The notes beneath the pieces were generated by a model. It made no database searches. It worked only from the letters and a program-made list of their open reading frames with translations, and was not told where the DNA came from. This document shows, one piece after another, positions 16,925 to 24,985 of a stretch of 64,000 nucleotides of DNA. A program made the position numbers and the translations under genes. Source of the stretch: JBCBSZ01 sp039185015 (GTDB taxonomy: Bacteria > Actinomycetota > Acidimicrobiia > Acidimicrobiales > Poriferisodalaceae). Within the stretch, counting starts at the first letter, position 1. The number at the start of each line of letters is the position of its first letter. Location of the stretch: the NCBI GenBank assembly GCA_039185015.1, contig JBCDAU010000005.1, positions 124,001-188,000 of the forward strand, given 5' to 3'.

Positions 16925-17926
16925 TCACTGCTGCTGTTGCTGTTGCTGCTGGGCTCGCCCCGTCGCGACCGGCATGGATCGTCCGGCCAGGACCCCGCGG
17001 TCGGCGGGACGCTCGCTCGGGCGCGGGAGCTCGCGCTCACCAGCTCGGCGCATCGCGACCGCCGCTTCGAGCTCGGCGCCCTCCTCCCCCACGTAGCTCC
17101 CGTGGAAGGGGCAGACGTCGTCGTAGTGACGTCCGTGGCCGATCTTCACGTGGAACTGTCGCACGGGCAGGCCGTTGGTCGGATCGATCGGGACCCACCG
17201 GCCCGGCTCGACGGCGAACTCGACCCACGCGTGGGTCTGCACGTCGACCGAGTCGGTGTCGGCCGGCACCGCACCGGTCGCTTCCGACGAGGTGAACAGG
17301 AACCCCGACACGTACCGCGACGGCAGACCGACCGCCCGGCCGAGCGCCACGGCGACATGTGCGAAGTCCTGGCACACGCCCGCGCCACCGGCCCAGGCCT
17401 CGGCTGCCGTGGTCGCCACGTTGGTCTCGCCCCCGACGTAGTCGAGCCGATCACGGACCGCGGCCTCGATCGAGCGCACGACGCTCGTGGGGTCGTCCTC
17501 GCCCGCGCCGGCGATCTCCCGGGCGACGTCGAGCATCTCGGCCGACCAGCCGGTCGCCTCCGTCGGGATGGTCTCGTCGAAGTGGGCGTCGCGCAACGCG
17601 ACCCGCAGCTCACTCAGGGGACGCCCGACCGGCGCGGCGGCGAGCCTCGGTCGGACCTCGACCTCGCTCTCGGCGACCACCACGAGCTCGGCGTGTGGCT
17701 CCCGCACGCCGAACGCCTCGACGCGGGTGCCCCAGTAGTCACGGAAGGACTGCACCGAGGACGCGGGCGCCGAGCGGAACCCGTAGTGGAGCACCGACTG
17801 GTGCTCGTCGTCGACCGGGCAGGCTCGGACCTCGTTGTGCGACTCGCGCACGGGCTCGGGGTAGCGGAACCTCGTCGTGTAGACGATGTCGAAGCGCTGG
17901 GGACGATCGAGCTCGACGGCGCTCAT
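16925..17926 (-). CDS. Transglutaminase-like cysteine peptidase family protein with C-terminal polyglutamine
   Basis: 333 residues. An N-terminal beta domain (YTTRFRYPEPVRESHNEVR) precedes a transglutaminase-like domain with the triad C185 (GVCQDFAH), H232 (THAWVEF) and D248 (IDPTNG). Such proteins co-occur with alpha-E and circularly permuted ATP-grasp proteins in a system predicted to make or cleave amide bonds. The gene is third in that operon, one base after the alpha-E stop. Odd: the protein ends in eight consecutive glutamines encoded by CAG/CAA codons directly before the TGA. Since transglutaminases use glutamine as acyl donor, the tail could be a substrate site, which is speculation. 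Confidence 0.87.
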   Translation of the reverse strand: MSAVELDRPQRFDIVYTTRFRYPEPVRESHNEVRACPVDDEHQSVLHYGFRSAPASSVQSFRDYWGTRVEAFGVREPHAELVVVAESEVEVRPRLAAAPVGRPLSELRVALRDAHFDETIPTEATGWSAEMLDVAREIAGAGEDDPTSVVRSIEAAVRDRLDYVGGETNVATTAAEAWAGGAGVCQDFAHVAVALGRAVGLPSRYVSGFLFTSSEATGAVPADTDSVDVQTHAWVEFAVEPGRWVPIDPTNGLPVRQFHVKIGHGRHYDDVCPFHGSYVGEEGAELEAAVAMRRAGERELPRPSERPADRGVLAGRSMPVATGRAQQQQQQQQ

Positions 17927-17927
17927 G

Positions 17928-18929
17928 TCACCGACCTCCCGGGTGCCGGACGTCGTCGCCTGGTCCGCCGCGCACCTCCTGCAGGTGCAGCTCGCCGAGC
18001 GCGTTCCCGCGGAAGTAGCGACCGGCGAGGAGCGAGGCGACCTCGAGGATCCGGTCCTGGAGCTCCGAGAGGTACCCGGCGACGTCGCCCGCGACGAGCT
18101 CGTCGACGCGGCTGAACTCCAGCTCGGAGCGGATCCGACCGAGCTGTCGTCTCGGGGGTGACAGCGGACCGTCGCCGTCGAGTGCCGCGAGGAGGTCGTC
18201 GCAGGAGCGCAACGAGTAGAAGACGCTCCGCGGGAACGAGCGATCCAGGAGCAGGAAGCCCACGACCGATCGCATGTCGACGGTCGTCGACCGCTGGTGC
18301 ACGAACGCCTCGGTCGCGGCGGCCGAGTCGAGCACCCGGAGCCAGGTCGTGCCCTGCGGCGCTCCGGCCGTTCCGAGCGTGCGTCGGACGTGGACCTCGA
18401 GGAGGCGGCACGTCATCTCGGCCCGCTCGATGAGGATGCCGAGCATGAGGAAGCGCCAGCGGTCGTCGCGGGGCATCGTCTCGGTCGCGGTCCCGATGAT
18501 CCGCTGGCACTGGCCCTTGACGTAGGCGTAGAGCGCGGAGGGCAGCTCGCCGAGGTCGAACTCCATGTCGCGGTTGGCGAGCCCGAGGTGGCAGTCGTTG
18601 AAGGCCTCGTACAGCTCGGCAGCGACCTGGTCGCGGACGCTTCGGGCGTTCTCACGGGCGCGGTAGACGGCGTTCACGACCGCACCGGGGTTGTCCGCGT
18701 CGAGGACGAGGAACCGGGTCACCGACTCGGGCCGCAGGTCGGCGTCGGTGGTGGCGAAGGCCTGATCGAGGTGGAGCACCTGGAGCAGGTCCGCCCAGAG
18801 TCGGCCGCCGCTGTCGGGTCCGACCTCGATCTGCTCGTGGAAGGTGACGTCGAGCAGTCGGGCGGTGTCCTGGGCACGTTCGACGTATCGCCCGGCCCAG
18901 AAGAGGTTCTCCGCGTGGCGGGCGAGCAT
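17928..18929 (-). CDS. Alpha-E domain protein
   Basis: 333 residues, all-helical alpha-E (DUF403) family. It starts MLARHAENLFWAGRYVERAQ, the family hallmark, with LGILIERAEMTCRLLEVH and the FLLLDRSFPRSVFYSL segment later. The biochemical role is unknown; the family is found almost only beside circularly permuted ATP-grasp and transglutaminase genes. Its ATG overlaps the stop of the ATP-grasp gene (TGATG) and its own stop is one base before the transglutaminase start, so three proteins are translated as a unit. Confidence 0.92.
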   Translation of the reverse strand: MLARHAENLFWAGRYVERAQDTARLLDVTFHEQIEVGPDSGGRLWADLLQVLHLDQAFATTDADLRPESVTRFLVLDADNPGAVVNAVYRARENARSVRDQVAAELYEAFNDCHLGLANRDMEFDLGELPSALYAYVKGQCQRIIGTATETMPRDDRWRFLMLGILIERAEMTCRLLEVHVRRTLGTAGAPQGTTWLRVLDSAAATEAFVHQRSTTVDMRSVVGFLLLDRSFPRSVFYSLRSCDDLLAALDGDGPLSPPRRQLGRIRSELEFSRVDELVAGDVAGYLSELQDRILEVASLLAGRYFRGNALGELHLQEVRGGPGDDVRHPGGR

Positions 18930-20425
18930 CAGCCGGCCTCCTCGTCGAGCAACACCCAGGTGTCCTTCGACCCGCCACCCTGTGAGGAGTTCACGATCAG
19001 GCTCCCCTCCTGCAGCGCCACGCGGGTGAGCCCGCCCGGCATCACGTCGACACCGTCGGGACGGGAGATCACGAAGGGTCGCAGGTCGACGTGGCGGGCC
19101 CCGAGCCCCTCGCCGGTCATGGTCGGGATGCGGGACAGCTGCACGACCTCCTGGGCGATCCACCCCCGCGGATCCTCGAGGATCGCGGCTCGCGTCTCGG
19201 CCAACTCCTCGTCGGTGGCGGCCGGACCGATCACGATGCCGTAGCCACCGGAGCCGGCGACGGGCTTGATCACGAGCTGGTCGAGGCGTCCGAGGGCCTC
19301 CTCGAGCTGATCGGGTTCCCACAGCCGGTAGGTGGCGACGTTGTCGATCAGCGGCTCCGCAGCGAGGTAGTGGCGGATGAGGTCGGGCACGAAGCAGTAG
19401 ATGGCCTTGTCGTCGGCCGCGCCGTTGCCGATGGCGTTGGCGAGCGTCACGTTGCCCGCCCGAGCGGCGGCCAGCAGCCCGGGCACACCGATCATCGACT
19501 CGCTCTTGAAGCCGACCGGATCGAGGAACCGATCGTCGAGGCGGCGGTAGATGACGTCGACCCGCTGCAGGCCACGCGTGGTCCGCATGGACACGACGTG
19601 GTCGTCGACGATGAGGTCACTGCCCTCGACCAGCTCGGCACCCATCTCGCGGGCGAGGAAGGCGTGCTCGAAGTAGGCGGAGTTCATGGTGCCAGGGGTC
19701 AGCACCGCCACGGACGGATCGCCGGCACCGCCAGGGGCGACCGCCTGGAGCGCAGCGAGCAGCAACGGGCCGTAGTTGTCGACGGGGCGGATCCGATGGG
19801 CACCGGAGACCCGAGGGAAGAGGCGCTTCATGACCTCGCGGTTCTCGAGCACGTAGCTCACGCCGCTCGGGTTCCGGAGGTTGTCCTCCAGCACCAGGAA
19901 CTTGCCGTCGGCGTCACGCACGACGTCGATGCCGGCCACGAGCGCACGGACCCCGCCGGGAGCCGGCACGCCGAACGCCTCGCGACAGAAGCCGTCGGAG
20001 GTCGTGACGATCCAGTCCGGGACGACGCCGTCGCGCACCGCCGTGTTCTCACCGTCGTAGAGATCGTCGAGGAACAGGTTCAGCGCCTGGACGCGCTGGA
20101 TGAGCCCGGCCTCGAGCAGTGCCCAGTCGGCGGACGGGATGATCCGCGGGACGAGGTCCATCAGCAGGAGTCGCTCGGCACCGGCATCGTCGCCGTAGAC
20201 CGTGAAGGTGATGCCACGCGAGCGGAACATCGCGTCGCGCATCGATGACCGGCGCCGCAGCTCGTCGACCGTGAAGTCGCCGAGCTGGTCGAGATAGCGC
20301 AGGTACTGGTGCCGCGGCTCGCCGGTGCCGGCGAACGCCTCGTCCCAGACCCCGAACCCCGGGTCGTACCCGTCGAACAGCGAGCGCACGTGCGTGAGGC
20401 TCGCGTCGGACCCGCTCACCGCCAT
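18929..20425 (-). CDS. Circularly permuted ATP-grasp type 2 protein
   Basis: 498 residues. Markers include ALNLFLDDLYDGENTAV, VLEDNLRNPSGVSYVLEN, TPGTMNSAYFEHAFLA and the ATP-binding VIKPVAGSGGYGIVIGP segment, all typical of the circularly permuted ATP-grasp (DUF404/DUF407) family. Such amidoligase-like enzymes are predicted to form amide bonds through acyl phosphates, with the alpha-E and transglutaminase partners encoded downstream. No product is known. ATG 20425 (MAVSGSDASL) is preferred; an in-frame start 45 bases upstream exists. No clear promoter is seen in the 100 bases before it. Confidence 0.9.
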   Translation of the reverse strand: MAVSGSDASLTHVRSLFDGYDPGFGVWDEAFAGTGEPRHQYLRYLDQLGDFTVDELRRRSSMRDAMFRSRGITFTVYGDDAGAERLLLMDLVPRIIPSADWALLEAGLIQRVQALNLFLDDLYDGENTAVRDGVVPDWIVTTSDGFCREAFGVPAPGGVRALVAGIDVVRDADGKFLVLEDNLRNPSGVSYVLENREVMKRLFPRVSGAHRIRPVDNYGPLLLAALQAVAPGGAGDPSVAVLTPGTMNSAYFEHAFLAREMGAELVEGSDLIVDDHVVSMRTTRGLQRVDVIYRRLDDRFLDPVGFKSESMIGVPGLLAAARAGNVTLANAIGNGAADDKAIYCFVPDLIRHYLAAEPLIDNVATYRLWEPDQLEEALGRLDQLVIKPVAGSGGYGIVIGPAATDEELAETRAAILEDPRGWIAQEVVQLSRIPTMTGEGLGARHVDLRPFVISRPDGVDVMPGGLTRVALQEGSLIVNSSQGGGSKDTWVLLDEEAG

Positions 20426-20515
20426 GTCAGCTCGATGATCTCCTCGTGAACGTGCTCGGTCGACCGACACCTTCGCAGAGGGAGGACCCGCTCAACCAGC
20501 CCTTCGCGCGTGGGT

Positions 20516-20521
20516 CAGACT
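20516..20521 (+). promoter_or_regulatory. -10 element, apparently leaderless (metallophosphoesterase)
   Basis: CAGACT ending 6 bases before the GTG at 20528; the first base departs from the T seen in most others. Confidence 0.4.
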
Positions 20522-20527
20522 GGGGGC

Positions 20528-21406
20528 GTGGTCGCTCATGTCGCTCAGCTCACCGACTGCCACGTCCAGCCGCCGGGCGAGCGGAGCGACGTCGGGATCG
20601 ACTCCAACGCCGCGCTCGCGCGCGCCGTGGCCCGCCTCGACGAGCTCGCTCCCCGACCCGATGCCGTCGTCCTGACGGGCGACCTCACCGACCACGGCAC
20701 CCCGGAGGAGTTCGGCGAGCTCCTCCGACTCCTCGAACCGATCGACGTGCCGGTGCTCCCGGTCGCCGGCAACCACGACGAGCGCGTCGGGCTGGCCGCA
20801 GCGTTCGCCGACTTCGAGGGGACCGGTCCCGAGCCGTTCTGGCAGTGGGTCGTCGACGTCGGACCGGTCCGACTGGTCGCCCTCGACACCACGATCGACG
20901 GCCGCCACGACGGGGAGCTCGACGCGACCCGACTTCGTTGGCTCGACGAGGCGCTGCTCGACGAGCCCGATCGCCCGACGATCGTGTGCATGCACCATCC
21001 GCCCTTCGAGACCGGGATCTGGTGGATGGACGCCGGTGCGCTCCGCGTCGGCGGCGGGGAGCTCCGGGAGCTGGTCGGCGGGCATCCCCAGGTGCGGCGC
21101 ATCATCTGCGGCCACCATCACCGCTCGATCGTGACCGGCTGGGGCTCGACGACGGTGTCGGTCGCTCCGAGCACGTCCCACCAGGTCCACTTCGACCTCG
21201 AGCCGGAGTCGCCGGCACGCTTCACCGAGGAGCCGGCCGGCTTCCACGTCCACCGTTGCCTCGACGACGGCGACGTCATCACCCACGTCGTACCGGTCGC
21301 TTCTCCCGAAGGAGTCGTCGACCTCGGCGGCGTGTTCGGCGGCTGGGATCGCTTCCGCGACGCCCTTCGATCGGGACGGCCGATGCGGAAGTCGAGCTCG
21401 GCCTGA
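20528..21406 (+). CDS. Calcineurin-like metallophosphoesterase (CpdA/Icc-like)
   Basis: 292 residues with all dimetal phosphoesterase motifs in order: QLTDCHV (DxH), LTGDLTDHG (GDxxD), PVAGNHDER (GNHD), CMHHPPF and CGHHHRS (GHxH). The arrangement resembles the 3',5'-cyclic AMP phosphodiesterase CpdA subgroup, but phosphodiester substrate cannot be fixed by sequence. The GTG at 20528 begins VVAHVAQLTD, and a CAGACT hexamer lies 6 bases upstream. CaiB starts 36 bases downstream on the same strand. Confidence 0.87.
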   Translation: MVAHVAQLTDCHVQPPGERSDVGIDSNAALARAVARLDELAPRPDAVVLTGDLTDHGTPEEFGELLRLLEPIDVPVLPVAGNHDERVGLAAAFADFEGTGPEPFWQWVVDVGPVRLVALDTTIDGRHDGELDATRLRWLDEALLDEPDRPTIVCMHHPPFETGIWWMDAGALRVGGGELRELVGGHPQVRRIICGHHHRSIVTGWGSTTVSVAPSTSHQVHFDLEPESPARFTEEPAGFHVHRCLDDGDVITHVVPVASPEGVVDLGGVFGGWDRFRDALRSGRPMRKSSSA

Positions 21407-21442
21407 GGCCCGTGACAGGATCCTCGGCGAAGGGGGGACGTG

Positions 21443-22609
21443 ATGCGACCGCTTGACGGCCTGAAGGTGCTGGATCTGGCCCGGGTGCTCTCCGGGCCCT
21501 ACGTGGGGCGGATGCTGGCCGACCTGGGCGCCGACGTCGTCAAGGTCGAGCCGCCGGACGGCGACGTCACGCGCAACTGGGGCGAGGTCCGCAACGGCCT
21601 GTCCGCGTTCTACACCCAGCAAAACGCGGGGAAGCGCAACGTCGGCGTCGATCTGAAGGCGCCGGGAGGACCGGAGCTCGTCGGTCGCCTCGCCGACCGG
21701 GCCGATGTGGTGATCGAGAACTTCCGGCCCGGCGTGCTCGCACGCTTCGGACTGTCCTGGGACGAGCTGTCGGCCCGCAACCCTCGTCTCGTGATGCTCT
21801 CGATCACGGGGTTCGGCCAGGACGGCCCCGAGTCCGGACGCCAGGCCTACGCCCCCGTGCTGCACGCCGAGTCCGGGGTCCTGGGGCGCCAGGCTCGCTT
21901 CGACGAGCGCACCGCCTCCGACCTCGTGCTGTCGGTCGCCGACACCAACGCTGCGCTCCACGGGCTCGTCGGTCTCCTCGCTGCGCTCCAGCTCCGCGAG
22001 CGGACCGGGCGAGGGCAGCACATCGACCTCGCCATGTTCGATGCCATGCTCGCCACCGACGACTACGTCCACCACGCCCTGGACGAGTCGGCCATCGTCC
22101 GTCTCGGAGGGCAGGTGTTCGCCGCAGTCGGCGGCGACCTGCTGATCAGCTCCGAGCCGAAGTACCTGTGGCGTCAGCTCAACCGGATCCACGGCGTCGT
22201 CGACCCGACGCCCGAGGGCGCGAGCCTCGACGAGAAGATCGCCCACCGGAACGCAGCGATCGCCGAGTGGGTCCTCGGCTTCGACGATCGCGATGTGCTC
22301 CGTCGAGCCTTGGAGGATGCGAACCTCCCCTGGGCCGACGTGCGGGCCCCCGAGGACGTCGTGCGCTCGCCGACCGCGCAGCATCGTGGCGTCTCCGCCG
22401 AGGTCGACGACCGGGCCGGCGGTGTTCGCCGTGTCGTGCAGTCGCCGTACCGCTTCAGCGACGCCGAGAGCGGGGTGCGCGGCGGGGCGCCGCATCGGGG
22501 TGAGCACAACGGCGAGGTCCTCGCCGAGTGGCTCGACCTGGGCGACGCCGAGGTCGCCGAGCTCCACGAGTGCGGGGCGCTCAACGTCGATGAGGCGTCC
22601 GGGGGCTGA
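21443..22609 (+). CDS. CaiB/BaiF family (family III) CoA-transferase
   Basis: 388 residues. The N-terminus PLDGLKVLDLARVLSGPYVG, VKVEPPDGD, NAGKRNVGVDLK and VIENFRPGVLARFGL are hallmark segments; the catalytic Asp of this family is expected shortly after, near the SITGFGQDGPE segment and beyond. Members move CoA between acyl groups such as carnitine, bile acids, formate/oxalate or branched acids. Substrate unknown. ATG 21443 follows AAGGGGGGAC; an alternative GTG lies 3 bases earlier. The ABC ATPase gene begins 3 bases after its stop. Confidence 0.9.
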   Translation: MRPLDGLKVLDLARVLSGPYVGRMLADLGADVVKVEPPDGDVTRNWGEVRNGLSAFYTQQNAGKRNVGVDLKAPGGPELVGRLADRADVVIENFRPGVLARFGLSWDELSARNPRLVMLSITGFGQDGPESGRQAYAPVLHAESGVLGRQARFDERTASDLVLSVADTNAALHGLVGLLAALQLRERTGRGQHIDLAMFDAMLATDDYVHHALDESAIVRLGGQVFAAVGGDLLISSEPKYLWRQLNRIHGVVDPTPEGASLDEKIAHRNAAIAEWVLGFDDRDVLRRALEDANLPWADVRAPEDVVRSPTAQHRGVSAEVDDRAGGVRRVVQSPYRFSDAESGVRGGAPHRGEHNGEVLAEWLDLGDAEVAELHECGALNVDEASGG

Positions 22610-22612
22610 GCG

Positions 22613-23716
22613 ATGGCACGGATCACGCTGGTGGGCGTGCACGCGATGCGTGGGGAGGAACCGTCGCTCCACGGCATCGATCTCGATGTCGAGGACGGCT
22701 CGACGATCTGCGTCCTCGGTCGCTCCGGCTCGGGCAAGAGCACGATCCTCCGAGTCGTCGCCGGGCTGACCCGGCCGAGCGAGGGCCGCGTGCTGCTCGA
22801 CGGTGTGGACATCACCACGGTGCCGACGCGTGAGCGGCAGGTCGGTCTGGTGATGCGGGAGAACATGCTCCCGTCGAAGCTCACACCACGGCGGTCGATC
22901 ATCCTGCCGCTCTTCCTCCGGCGGCGAGAGGTCGACCACCAGGCCGAGGTCGAGCGGGAGGCCAACCGCTTCGGCGTCGAGGAGCTGCTCGACGAGGGCA
23001 ACGCCACGCTCTCCGGTGGCCAGCGCCTCCTCGTCCAGAGCGCTCGAGCCCTCGTGGACCCGCCGAGGGTGCTCCTGCTCGACGAGCCCTTCGCCGATCT
23101 CGATCCGCATCGCCGCCTGCTCCTCCGCCAACGTCTCGCCGACCGACTCGCGAGCATGACGGTGATCCTGGCGACGAGCGATCCGATCGAGGCCATGGCG
23201 ATCGCCGACACCATCGCCGTGCTCGATCGCGGCCAGGTCCGACAGTTCGGCACCCTCGCCCAACTCCGTGACCGGCCGGCCGACGTCGTCGTCGCCGAGC
23301 TGCTCGGCGAGCCCGCGATGGTCATGCTCCCCGCGACCGTTCGCGAGCGCGACGTCGGCACCGTGCTCCAGGTGGAGGGCAACGAGACCACCACCTGGAA
23401 CCCCCGGCTCGCCTCCTTCGACGGGTTGCGGCTGACCACCGGATGGTGGCCGGAAGACGTGTCGGTCCCGCCTCGTCGCGGGGATCTGATCGTGAGCGCC
23501 GAGGTCGTCCAGACCGAACCGCTCGGCGCCACCACCCTCACCCACCTCCGGGTCCCATCGGGCGTCCGGATCCGAGTCGCCGTTCCTGGCCCGGCACGGC
23601 CGGTGGGCGACATCCTCGCCGTCGGGCTCGACCCATCTCGCGCCCACGTGTTCGGACCGGTCGACGGCGAGGCGCTCGCCCACCCGCCGGCCCGCCAGCG
23701 ACCCGACCGGGCCTGA
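22613..23716 (+). CDS. Orphan ABC transporter ATP-binding protein with altered Q- and H-loops
   Basis: 367 residues, MalK/UgpC-like layout: ABC ATPase (1-235) plus a C-terminal TOBE-like regulatory region. Walker A GRSGSGKS (36-43), signature LSGGQ (133-137) and Walker B LLLDEP with D157/E158 are intact. The Q-loop glutamine is replaced by R82 (VMRENML, usually VFQ...) and the H-loop histidine by S189 (ATSDPIEAM, usually THDQxEAM). These residues normally couple hydrolysis to transport. No permease or binding protein lies nearby; the gene is 3 bases downstream of the CaiB gene. Either a diverged transporter subunit or a non-transport ATPase. Confidence 0.85.
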   Translation: MARITLVGVHAMRGEEPSLHGIDLDVEDGSTICVLGRSGSGKSTILRVVAGLTRPSEGRVLLDGVDITTVPTRERQVGLVMRENMLPSKLTPRRSIILPLFLRRREVDHQAEVEREANRFGVEELLDEGNATLSGGQRLLVQSARALVDPPRVLLLDEPFADLDPHRRLLLRQRLADRLASMTVILATSDPIEAMAIADTIAVLDRGQVRQFGTLAQLRDRPADVVVAELLGEPAMVMLPATVRERDVGTVLQVEGNETTTWNPRLASFDGLRLTTGWWPEDVSVPPRRGDLIVSAEVVQTEPLGATTLTHLRVPSGVRIRVAVPGPARPVGDILAVGLDPSRAHVFGPVDGEALAHPPARQRPDRA

Positions 23717-23724
23717 CCGCCGCC

Positions 23725-23742
23725 CCGGCCCCTGGGGGCCGG
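23725..23742 (+). terminator. GC-rich hairpin, possible terminator after the ABC ATPase gene
   Basis: An inverted repeat CCGGCCC/GGGCCGG with a 4-base loop, 8 bases after the stop at 23716. No U tract follows, so it is only a candidate terminator. Confidence 0.4.
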
Positions 23743-23757
23743 TCCACGTGAGCTGGC

Positions 23758-23763
23758 TAGCCT
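23758..23763 (+). promoter_or_regulatory. -10 element, apparently leaderless (DUF2064-like gene)
   Basis: TAGCCT ending 9 bases before the ATG at 23773. Confidence 0.4.
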
Positions 23764-23772
23764 CGGCGAGCC

Positions 23773-24384
23773 ATGGCCAGGATCGTCGTCGCCGCCACCG
23801 AAGCCACCCCGGACGCACCGGGGAGCGGCTTCATCCCACCCTGCACGGCCGAACAGGCGCTCGAGCTCGCCCAGGCCGCGTTGGACGACACCGTCCGGAT
23901 CGCGTCGTCGACCGGGCACCCGGTCACCGTCGTGCTCGATGTGACATCCCCACTCACCGCTCCGGCCGGCGCGGCCGAGCTCCGACCCGAGCTCGACGAC
24001 GAGGACGAACGCATCGCAGCCGGGCTCGTCGACGGCGACGGGCCCGTGCTCGTGCTGCGGGCGCGGACGCCGCAGGTGACCGAGGCGGTCGTCGCTGATC
24101 TGCTCGAGGCCCTCGACGGCCCCTACGGCGATGCCGTCGCCGCGCTGACGGTCGACGAGAGCTGGTGGGCGCTCGGCCTGGCCCGACCCGAGCCCTCCGC
24201 GCTCCTGGGTCTCCCCATGCGCGGTCCCGGCTCCGGCACGCACCTACTGGATCGGCTCCATGGTCTGGGACTCGCGCTCGGCCTGGGTGAGCGACTGCTC
24301 GCGGCCGAGACCCACGACGACCTGGCTCCCGTCGCCGAGCAGGCCGCGACGGGTCGGTTCACGGCTGCCTTCGGCACGCTCTGA
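23773..24384 (+). CDS. Degenerate DUF2064 (GT-A glycosyltransferase-fold) protein
   Basis: 203 residues. The second half (DESWWALGLARPEPSALL, then GTHLLDRLHGLGLALGL) aligns in pattern with the DUF2064/TIGR04282 family, where the equivalents are DGGYYLLGL and the following helix. The metal-binding GDCPGL-type motif of the family is replaced by VLRARTPQVT, and DGG by DES, so catalytic function is doubtful. Substrate and role unknown. Start supported by TAGCCT 9 bases upstream. Convergent with the next gene. Confidence 0.6.
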   Translation: MARIVVAATEATPDAPGSGFIPPCTAEQALELAQAALDDTVRIASSTGHPVTVVLDVTSPLTAPAGAAELRPELDDEDERIAAGLVDGDGPVLVLRARTPQVTEAVVADLLEALDGPYGDAVAALTVDESWWALGLARPEPSALLGLPMRGPGSGTHLLDRLHGLGLALGLGERLLAAETHDDLAPVAEQAATGRFTAAFGTL

Positions 24385-24405
24385 TCGCTCGAGCGGAGGC
24401 CGTGA

Positions 24406-24900
24406 TCAGCGCAAGAAGGGCTGCAGCTGCTCGACCGCGTCGGCGAAGGTCGGAGCGACGCCCTCGAAGGTGACGCTCGTGCCGTCGGGATCGATCCGGC
24501 CCCGCACCGAGTAGCGGGACCGCTGGCCGCCGAGCGCGGCCCAGGCCGCGAGCAGACCGATCGAGCCGAGGAGGCCCGGCCACCCGGCGATGGCGCCGAT
24601 CACCCCGGCGGCGGCGACCACCGCCGCGGCGACGAGCAGCGCCACGCGCACGGCGGCGAGTGCCGTGGCACCGCGATGCACCCGTGAGATCACCGGGATC
24701 CGCCCGACCACTCGCTCGGTCGCGAAGGCCCAGGCCGGGATGAAGAGGAGCGGCAGCGGCAGCAGGAACCAGACCCAGAACGGGGTCCGGCTGATCACCA
24801 CGCGGAGCTGCCGGTCGGCCTTCTTCCCCGTGATTGCACAGACCTTCGGCAGGAGCTCACCCTCTTCGAGGGTGCGGACCGGCACGCTGACGGACGCCAC
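24406..24900 (-). CDS. Hypothetical membrane protein, 164 aa
   Basis: I do not recognise the family. An N-terminal CAITG motif (LPKVCAITGKKADRQ) precedes hydrophobic segments TPFWVWFLLPLPLLFIPAWAF and, further on, two helices in the Ala/Leu-rich stretch before GGQRSRYSV. The soluble C-terminus (about 35 residues) is beta-like. The single CAITGK patch resembles small Cys-containing cytosolic knobs of multi-pass proteins but has no partner Cys pair. GTG start with TAGCGT 7 bases upstream. Confidence 0.7.
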   Translation of the reverse strand: MASVSVPVRTLEEGELLPKVCAITGKKADRQLRVVISRTPFWVWFLLPLPLLFIPAWAFATERVVGRIPVISRVHRGATALAAVRVALLVAAAVVAAAGVIGAIAGWPGLLGSIGLLAAWAALGGQRSRYSVRGRIDPDGTSVTFEGVAPTFADAVEQLQPFLR

Positions 24901-24907
24901 GCCCTAG

Positions 24908-24913
24908 ACGCTA
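24908..24913 (-). promoter_or_regulatory. -10 element, apparently leaderless (164-aa membrane protein)
   Basis: TAGCGT on the minus strand, 7 bases before the GTG at 24900. Confidence 0.5.
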
Positions 24914-24985
24914 CCTACTCCGAGCGTGTTCGGGGGGCCGTTCGAGCCGTACCGACGGTGGTCAGCTGGCGGTCAGGCACTGCGC

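Noticed and set aside
16928..16951. Trinucleotide CTG/TTG run as a phase-variable switch
   Set aside because: Length changes in steps of three would only alter the number of C-terminal glutamines and not switch the frame, and the mixed CAG/CAA codons reduce slippage.
20492..23818. A 1,108-codon open frame on the minus strand, antisense to metallophosphoesterase, CaiB and ABC ATPase genes
   Set aside because: It crosses three well-supported plus-strand genes and its translation is low-complexity Arg/Asp/Gly-rich without any domain, as expected for shadow frames in very GC-rich DNA.
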